Assembly (NCBI GenBank): GCA_025266875.1
Contig: JALLLT010000008.1
Span: forward strand, 558,001-622,000
Origin: Fennellomyces sp. T-0311
Lineage: Eukaryota; Mucoromycota; Mucoromycetes; Mucorales; Lichtheimiaceae
Reading direction: 5' to 3'
DNA length: 64,000 nt
Below the pieces are notes generated by a model. It saw only the letters and a program-made list of their open reading frames with translations, had not been told where the DNA came from and searched no databases. The translations under genes and the position numbers were made by a program. The stretch's first letter is position 1; each line of letters opens with the position of its first letter. This document shows, one piece after another, positions 56,297 through 64,000 of this stretch.

Positions 56297-56408
56297 CAGC
56301 CAATCTCATAGCTGATTACGAGAGCAGATGTTTACCAGATCAAATGCTAAAGTTTTATTTTGTGCCCACAGACAGCCTTTTATAAGGCTGCGCTGCGCCG
56401 CGGCAGAC

Positions 56409-56829
56409 TGAAGTATCAAGAGAGAGTAGAACATGAAAGACAAATATGTCAACGAGACTCAAAAAGGTAACTGGTTTACTTCATATGTTTTGCTCTCTCT
56501 ATTTATAATAAATGCTTATCCATGATGGGATTTTCTTATGCCGGTATTTCCGTGAGTGATGTGTAATGTCAACCTTATTATCATTGAGCAGTTACGGATC
56601 GTGATGATCGATAGGATGAATGCTGACAGAACATATCCGTGAAGAGACGCGTTGACCGGAAGATCGTGTCTATGTGTAACCTGATTGGCTGAGTATTCGG
56701 TAAGCATGAAGCTCAACGTTCCGAAGTCAGAAGTGAGAAGTGGCGGTAAGGATGGAAAGCTCTTATTCGCTGACGGACAGCATAGATGACAAAGAAGCTT
56801 GTTAGGGTGTGTTCATGTTGAATACAACA
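56409..56829 (-). mobile_element. Solo LTR E' (421 bp), uninterrupted
   Basis: It starts TGAAGTATCAAG and ends TTGAATACAACA, flanked by CAGAC (56404-56408 and 56830-56834). It is the uninterrupted relative of LTR E and supplies the empty sites for LTR F and element G. Confidence 0.88.
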
Positions 56830-57071
56830 CAGACTGCAGCAGGCATAACCTTCTATTCTAAAAATATAAGCAACACATTGATAGTTTATGTCCACTGTTG
56901 TAATTAGCTATGCGATATATCGCTACCCGGTGTGAAAGCTACTGCGATCACTTTTTAGAAACGAGGTCGTAAGATGATGCTCGTTGCTTTAGACAAGAGT
57001 ATATTTATATGTTTCTAATGACTCTCCTGAAATGGATTTCTGGCTCATTTCTTGTGCTCTTTTCATAAAGT

Positions 57072-57825
57072 TGTGGTGAGAGAGTTAATAGTGATAAAAT
57101 AGGTAACAAGAATAGAATTCGTGGAGAATGTAATGGAGTGTCCATTACAGACGTTATCCAACCTTAACCCGGTTGATCGCCATGCAGTATCCATATACCG
57201 TATTGATAGACGTAGCGTGCGACAACTCATATGGTGCATGGTTGGATAAGGATATTAGGATTACGTATAGCTTAGATGGAATTCGTAGATTGTATATCAT
57301 AGACGCCTTAGCTATTATCCTCTAATATCTGACGTATATATAAAGCCGGATTCCTGGATACAGAAATCCTCATCGTTTATAATCTCATATAACCGGTCCC
57401 ACCTTCGGGTCTATATAGTAACATTGACTGACCTTCAGCGCCGCACACGATTGTAAGTATACTGTGGTCTGCACTGTTACAGAGAATCTGAATTATTACA
57501 TGTTCTTTATTATAAATGAACTCTCTCTTTTGTATCTTTCACTGGAGATTCTAATATCCGCCCTGGATAAATGATACTTGGTCGAGGACGTATCGGGTTG
57601 CGTGTTCACCTTACGTTTTACCGACGACGGCAGATATCGACTTCTGTACTCTGTGATAGGTGTATGTCCTGTAGAACATCATTCAGCTTTCTTGAAACCG
57701 GTGTAAAATAATACCGTTTAGATCTTAGTCGTCAATACTCTTCCAGAGTGTTCATCTGATGGAATGTGCTAGAATGGATGTTTGACCGATCTCCATTATG
57801 TGCATACATGTAGTGGCTCAACACA
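57072..57825 (-). mobile_element. Solo LTR B, interrupted by LTR C
   Basis: It starts TGTGGTGAGAGAG and ends GGCTCAACACA, flanked by AAAGT (57067-57071 and 57826-57830). Without LTR C and its duplicated site it is about 396 bp and matches LTR A in reverse orientation. Confidence 0.88.
57129..57481 (+). mobile_element. Solo LTR C (353 bp) nested in LTR B
   Basis: It starts TGTAATGGAG and ends GCACTGTTACA, flanked by GAGAA (57124-57128 and 57482-57486). LTR A, read on the minus strand, shows the empty site TTGAGAATCTG. Same family as C' near the tRNA gene. Confidence 0.9.
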
Positions 57826-57833
57826 AAAGTTAC

Positions 57834-58180
57834 TGTTTGAAGTGAATCAACGGTACAAAGAATGAAAAGAGACTTATAAAAGTATCTTTGAAGTTTCGGA
57901 TATGCGTTATTGAATGCAACGCTCTATGCCTTTATATCTTTTTGTGCATTGAATCAGCGATGGCAGTTTAGATAGTGTTTCGTCTTCAGAATTGCCTGAA
58001 TGGATACAGGACGTATAGGATCCTTTCCTTTGTTCTGATCATGCGGATCTGAGGATGTCTTTGACATCCGCCATGCAGTGTAATGACCGCGTTGCTATAT
58101 TGGATTCAATTCCATGTCCTGTTGAGTTTATCCTATTCGTTCATACGATGTAATCCTTAATCCGTGTAGACAAGTTACTA
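57834..58180. repeat. Repeat I (about 340 bp)
   Basis: Matches repeat I' at 45430-46166 without the LTR A insertion. It may be a solo LTR from TGTTTGAAG to GTGTAGACA flanked by AGTTAC on both sides, but the I' copy shares the right flank, so the boundary is uncertain. Confidence 0.6.
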
Positions 58181-58423
58181 CATAAGCACGCTTCGTGATG
58201 ATGTTGAACTGATATGTGTTATCCGATAGGAAATGTCTTCGATTATTATCATCTGTGGTTGTTTCACCATACTGTACTTTTGCTATTACATAGAATTTGG
58301 TTCCTTTACACGATATATTACTCTTGCCCAATAGTTGTTTCATTATACACGGTATTTATTAATGACTTTAAACTATGTGTGTGGTGCTATATATGTTTCT
58401 GTGGAATATAGTACTGTTAGCAC

Positions 58424-59766
58424 TAGGACTCTATATAGGCGGGCAGGCCCGTGGACCACCGGGTTTGGTCTGGCATTTTCCGGCATCGGGTAAGGGAAGC
58501 TGCGTAGAGGTGAGTGTCCGGATCGGCACGGTCCTTTATAGCGCACCCATCAAGCCACTGGCCCGACCGAGTGCCTGGATACAAAACATATATATTTTCT
58601 CTCTGAAACGTCTAACTAAATGAGACCATTGCTATAGATGTATTCGATTATATGAAGACTGTGTATTGCAAATAAATATGGATCAATTAAGTATGCATCT
58701 TCAGTATGGAAAGATTTGTCAAAAGCTGGGCAGTCTCTACAACAATCAGGTTACACAATGATAGATGTTGATGGGCCAAGGCGTGAAAATGAAAGGCTGC
58801 CACGTCAATTAGCATTATTCAAATTACCCGCAACACGCTGGTTCGCAAATATCTTAGAACTTGAATAAAGTTCGGCGTTAATGTAAAGAGGCTATGCGTT
58901 CAAGCAAAGATAATTTTCAGTTGGCACTGTAAAGCAGGAGTAAAAGGGGAAGATAAAGTGGAATGGTACAATGATAGTTTTATTAAATGAAGAAAGAGGA
59001 TAACAATAGTGATTGAAAAGCGCTTCCAACATACCGGCACTTGATTACTGAAAAAAATCAACCTTTGGCATACTTAATGTGGTGCTTTGCAGAAAGCCAT
59101 CACATAAAGAAAAAGGGGCTACCATAAGCATACTTCATCTTGAGAAGTGCGCTTGGCAGTATGCCTATTTGAAAACCAAAAAGGGTGGTTGTGTATGTAC
59201 TATTACAGTATGTACGCAGCAATCTGCCTCTGCCTTCGGCACGCGGAATTACAAATAAATGAGATAATAGCCTCTTATTAGAAAAAAAGTCTTGCTGTTC
59301 CAAAAAGTGTGTGTAGGATAGCAGCTCGTGATCTAATATAATAAAGACTACTTTTGCCCAAACAAGTCGTAGTGCTGCAATCGATCAAGCTTACTAACCG
59401 GCGATAGTAGAAGGATGTCATACGAGGCACATCCCTTGCATGAATTATCAGACCGAATTATTACAACAAATATTTATCTTGCGAATCATGCTCACGATTT
59501 CCTTGCATAATTATGACCACACTTTACGCTTGAAACAGCTCATGACTACGGAATTAAGCTTTACAGATCCCCTTCTGCTGGGCATAGATCTGCAAATAAA
59601 AGAAAACCATTAAATATGATACCACCAGGCGGGACCCCATTACACTTCTACGTTAGTCATTGATGCATTAAGATCGTCCGCTTGTAGATTTCGTCGGGCG
59701 GGCCACTTAGTTGGGGCTCTTGTACTTTCAGGTTCAGGCAAAATACTTGGTCCGTTTGGAGTCCTA
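58424..59766 (+). mobile_element. hAT-like element H' (1343 bp), uninterrupted
   Basis: Inverted ends begin TAGGACTC on both strands. It is flanked by the 8-bp duplication GTTAGCAC (58416-58423 and 59767-59774), the mark of hAT transposition. GC-rich GGGCGGGCAGGCCC-like sequence sits just inside the ends. No transposase frame is seen, so it is a non-autonomous element. It is an inverted relative of H. Confidence 0.85.
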
Positions 59767-59774
59767 GTTAGCAC

Positions 59775-61009
59775 ATTGTACTCGTAATAGATAGGCATAA
59801 TAAAGTACAAAGATAAGTATATAGCTGATGTTCGACTGTTATCTTACGGAGAAGGTAATTGCAAGCTAGTTAAACTTAGGCAAATTTGGAAGGAAGCGGC
59901 GGTATAGAATTAAACTACTTTTTGTGAACCTGAAAAGTATGTATACAGTTGTAGTTCGTATTAGCCGTTTAAGCCGATATTACAGTTGAAATTCACCTTT
60001 GGCTGGTTTGGAGTTGTCGCCTAATAACGTAACCGCTGTATTACGATACCCCTTGTCCCTGATTTTTATCGTTATTTATTTAGATCTTTTTATTTCCAAC
60101 GGTATTGAGCGATAGCAGTGACAGCAGTAAATAATGCTTTATAATACGTTATTTCTAACACTGAGATATCCAGCGGTGTTTAATGCGCTACCATCGCCAC
60201 AAGCGAACGAATTTGAATGTACAAGTGTTGTCTTTCTTCCATGATTCAATAGCATCATATGCCAGCAATATCGTTATTTCACTATCATTACTTTAAAAAA
60301 ATATTCCTATAATAATGCACAAAAACATGAGAAGATAAAGCAATTAACTTCTCCATACTTTAGATAGCCATGAAATTATAACAACAAAACTTCCCTTGAC
60401 GACCGCATTTCTTAAATTTAGCGTTACCTTGGTATTGCTATTAGATTGATCCTCCAAAGGCAAGGGAATACCAAACGCAAAGTACACGCTTCCTTCTATA
60501 ACGGTCCAGAACACGCAGTATACTGGCCCCACCTATGTCAAACCGTGCGCGGTAATAAAGATAAGAAAGAAGGTAAGGGTGTTAAGGGGTAACCTGCAAG
60601 ATAAGATCGGCTTTTCTACACCGCAAGTTCACTTTTATATCGAGCAGCAGGTACCATTTTACATCTTATACCTCAAAAGAAAGGTAAAAGATCAAAGATA
60701 CGGTTAAACTTTATTGTATTAAATGCAAGTAATAACAGAGTATTCGTCAACATGGAAAGCACAACATCGATACGCTATTTGTCAGGTGTTATAGCTATTT
60801 CTCCGGAAATGGAAAAAGGGGAAGAATTATATATTTAAAAGGACTATATAGAGTGATACTACTTATAATAATGGCATATATAAAAAATAGGATCAGCAGC
60901 ACGCCGCCGATCTACATGGAGTAAAATAAAAGAGAGGGCTAAAGGAGAAATGGAACACATGTGTACGGATAAAACAAGGAGATAGATATGAGCGTAGGAA
61001 AATAAGGAT
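59775..61009. other. Intergenic, no gene recognised
   Basis: About 1.2 kb of AT-rich sequence between the hAT element and the 3' end of the nitrate porter gene. A short minus frame at 60344-60532 has no recognisable feature. Confidence 0.4.
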
Positions 61010-62582
61010 TTAAGCATATCGACCGTTAAATATATGCCAGATTGTCTTGCCCTGTACACGGAGTAAGGCGTTGCCAATCAATGCAGTGGCGAGCGTCATA
61101 CAACCAAGACATAAGAATGCACTTTCAAAATCATGGTTGTATTGGCGAAAAAGCAAGGATAATGCCAATCCGCCAACGTTACCTCCTGCACCAATAAGTC
61201 CCATGACTTTGCCATTGTTGAGAGGATCGATAAAGGGGACAATGCCAAATGTTGAACCGCAAACCGCCTGCACAAAGAAGGAGAAGCAGATCATAATAAG
61301 GATAGATGACTTGATATCGTTCAAAGTGAAGCTAAAACCGATCAAGAATATGCCTTCCCAAAACATTAGGACCAAATGGGCAAATATTCGCCCTGGCAGA
61401 TGGAACCGTTCAGCAAAAAAGTCAGAGAATATGCCTCCAGAAATACGAGAGAAAATGTTCAGCATGCCAAAGATGGAACCAATGTACGAGGCCGTCGAGT
61501 TGGGAAGGTTGAATTTTTCGCGGAATACTTGGCCGATCACGTTGTCGATAGCAAGTTCGGTCCCAAAGGAAAAAGCATAATGAATAAAGATAATAATGAC
61601 GTTGGGGTTGCAAAGCACGCGAAGGAATCCGATAATGACAGTCCCAAATGATTCGTTTCGGTTCACTTCATCCAGAGATTCGCCGTCGACTTCAGCTAAC
61701 TCAATCTTGTCGTTCTCCTTGCCTTCTTTTTCACCACCGAATTCGATCGAGTTGGCAGTAGAATCTTCGGATCCAGGTTCGATAACTCGACGCACCTTTA
61801 ACCAATCACCATGCGGCGTATCGGTCGAGCAAAAGTAATCGGTGCCTGCCACCACAAGGCAGATGATGGTTGGAGGAATAAAAGATACGCGCCATGCAAT
61901 AGCGTTCGAAGTAAACGAGTGGAGGATATCGTAGACGGCGGGCATCATTAAATAAGTGATACCACCACCTAAGTTGCCCCAACCAGCTGCAATAGCGTTG
62001 GCAGTGCCGAGGACGGAGGGGGCAAACATTTGTGTAGTCCAGAACTGGCAAGGAACGAATGTGGAACCAAGAATACCAACTACAGCACTGGTAATTATGT
62101 GTGTTAGTATTGTTTCAATGGCTAGAACCTCGTTAACTGCCTATTTACCGGTTGACAATAAGTCCAGCGCCATTTTTGATGAAGCCCGTGAAACCGCAAG
62201 GAATGGCACCGACTATTAAAATGCCCGACATTACTCGACGAGGTCCAAATCGTTCGCAAAGCGGACCAACTGCAAGACGAGCGGCAATAGTGAGTGCAAC
62301 GGCAGCCAAATTAGAGTCATAGATCTCCATTGAGTCAAGCTTCAGCTCCTCGGACATGTGATATACAATTGGTGGAACGGCATACCACGCCATAAATGCA
62401 ACCATAAACGAAAGCCATGACTATAACATAAAGTCACTATTATAAGTATATACAGGAGGTATTTAAGCACATATACTTACAAAATGTAATGCTCTCATAT
62501 GAGGGAATTGAAAGCTTTGAAGTCGGAAGTTTGTGGCCTTGCCATTCTGATCAATTATAATTTTTTTGGAAAAAAGTTGCAT
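61010..62582 (-). CDS. Nitrate/nitrite porter (NNP family, major facilitator)
   Basis: Three exons: 62481-62582, 62149-62420, 61010-62087; 483 residues. Twelve membrane helices are expected. The two nitrate signatures are seen, AAGWGNLGGGITYLMMP (near residue 158) and GLIGAGGNVGGLALSL (near 420), plus the MFS loop motif GPLCERFGPRRVMSG. A long acidic central loop (FGGEKEGKENDKIELAEVDG) separates the halves, as in fungal NrtA/CrnA proteins. The protein should import nitrate or nitrite with protons at the plasma membrane for assimilation. Exon 1 (MQLFSKKIII) joins in phase 0 to SWLSFMVAFMAWYAVPP. Nitrate and nitrite reductase genes are not in the window; they may lie beyond its right edge. Confidence 0.9.
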
Positions 62583-64000
62583 TTCTCAAAAAACAGATGA
62601 GGCAGTAAACAGCTGAGTAGGTATAAAAGTGTCAGAAGCTATATGAAATGAAAAGTATCTGGAAGGTACTTACTTTTTTAAAGTTTCCAGCTGGTAAGTA
62701 TATACTTTTGCTATTGATGGAAGAGAGTCGAGCAACTTTGAATTATATTGTGCTTTTATAAATGAAAATGGGCGAAGTTAGATTTTTTTTTTATCTTTTT
62801 GGAAAAACCATAATACCAAGAGTTGTCAAAAGTGTTACGTATGATATACTAACGGCTCCGTGTACGTCAAGATAATTTAAGGAGGCCGCAAGTGTACACG
62901 CAGTATGACCCTTTTTCCCTTGAGATAAGGTTATCTGCCCCAAGTAATGCCCACAGTATTTTACAACGAATCAGCAATCTGATGTCTATAGGAGTGCGGG
63001 GCGGGATTTTTGCACGAAGTTACCGAAGTTCAACCTGCATATAGGATCGTGATTTGGCCCCTGCACTGTTGCTGTACTCAGCCACACACGTTACATAAGC
63101 CCCTAAAATATTGACCTAGAACTTCCTCGATAAGCGGATCAAATTGTGCCATATCTTTAACACATGTCGATTGTAGACATTACTCTGAAGAGTCTATTGC
63201 ATATAGATTGATATTCAGGAGGTCCCTGGATGATAGATAGTACAGAGTAAAAGTAGTGGTGACAATGAATGCAACCATAGTGCAATTTAAACGCTCCTGC
63301 TCTCTCGTTAGGTTTGAAAACCAGGCGCATCGTGTTAATTTTGGTATACATGCAAAGTCCAATTACTCTGTTGTCACATTAGCAACTTTGGGACCCTTGA
63401 TAGACATTTCTCTATACTATGTTATGCCTTTCTATATCGTTAAATATATGTCCTGGAACAGGTGCATTTTTCTGGGATAGAAGCCATCCAATTATCTACG
63501 CACTAAATTATTCTGAATCAAGAGACATATGCGGGAATAGTTGCGTGAATATAGTATCTAGGTTAAAAATACAGAAAACCATGCGTGTGGAATAGTAGGT
63601 TCCGCTTATTATACGATTTAGCCACCCTTGATCATTATTTTACTATAACTCTGAGTTTATCAGAGAAACGTACATACAGTATGACCACAAAGCAAAAGCA
63701 TTAAATCGCTGGTTTAGTATAATCAGGAGAAGTCTGTACACAGTCCTATTCTTACCAATGACTTTGAAAGCAATTATGACCTTCATGCTTTTTTTTTGTG
63801 CAAGGAATCCTTCCAGAAAACAAGCAACCAAATTATTTCTTCATACCTTTTTGCTGGTAGGCTTTCCTTAGGGTCAACGTCTATGTAGCTGATCGAGCAA
63901 TTTATCCTTCGCGCTACATAGTGTAAAACTACCCACCGGTTTGCTCGTCACGGTATCTTGTACTTGCTTGATTAGCCTAATTTCGTATCTTAAGGAATGG
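62583..64000. other. Gene-poor right end of window
   Basis: About 1.4 kb with the upstream region of the nitrate porter gene and no supported gene. Short frames at 63256-63480 and 63643-63831 have no recognisable features. Confidence 0.4.

Noticed and set aside
1..64000. CRISPR arrays, bacterial operons, prophage or plasmid features
   Set aside because: Introns, the eukaryotic tRNA, LTR and hAT elements and fungal gene families show nuclear fungal DNA; no regularly spaced short repeats seen.

Overview
The window is eukaryotic nuclear DNA from a filamentous fungus. The genes are split by short introns (about 50-80 bp, GT-AG with two GC-AG exceptions) and often start with tiny first exons. They encode standard fungal proteins (SNW1/Prp45, Cdc20, eIF3h, Ariadne RBR ligase, DHFR, DAG kinase). 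Gene style and the F-box, HET and multicopper-oxidase types suggest an early-diverging lineage such as Mucoromycota/Mucorales; that placement is inference.

Layout. 0-5.2 kb: DAG kinase (+), SNW1 (-), and a small cysteine-rich membrane-module protein (-) whose last exon is only 52 bp. 6.5-10.8 kb: tandem ornithine-decarboxylase-like genes (-); the left copy is decayed, the right one is intact but has lost both acidic substrate-contact residues. 12-14 kb: little beyond one weak candidate. 14.3-16.9 kb: Cdc20 (+) and a C2H2 zinc-finger protein (-). 18.8-25.0 kb: two paralogous F-box/LRR proteins and a carrier-protein/thioester-reductase didomain protein without an adenylation domain (all -). 25.4-31.2 kb: eIF3h (-), then GABA aminotransferase, Ariadne E3 and DHFR (all +). 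31.5-36.2 kb: a MITE touching the 3' end of a secreted multicopper oxidase (-), then a HET-domain protein (-). 37-38.2 kb: a TIR element. 39.3-43.7 kb: a nine-exon seven-TM protein (-) and an intronless DUF2828/vWA protein (+).

43.7-59.8 kb is a repeat compartment with one tRNA-Arg(ACG) gene and no confident host protein gene. It holds a 5.24-kb Ty3/gypsy chromovirus with identical LTRs, inserted in an older LTR, itself inside another LTR, itself inside a hAT-like element. Several more solo LTRs occur, some nested. For the main insertions the junctions show target-site duplications, and a second copy of the host repeat in the window gives the unoccupied site, so insertion order can be read directly. 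After 59.8 kb comes a nitrate/nitrite porter (-) and gene-poor sequence.

No operon-like biosynthetic system is seen. The strongest candidates for new biology are the altered ODC-like enzyme, the standalone carrier-reductase, the HET protein, the orphan seven-TM protein, and insertion clustering around the tRNA gene.
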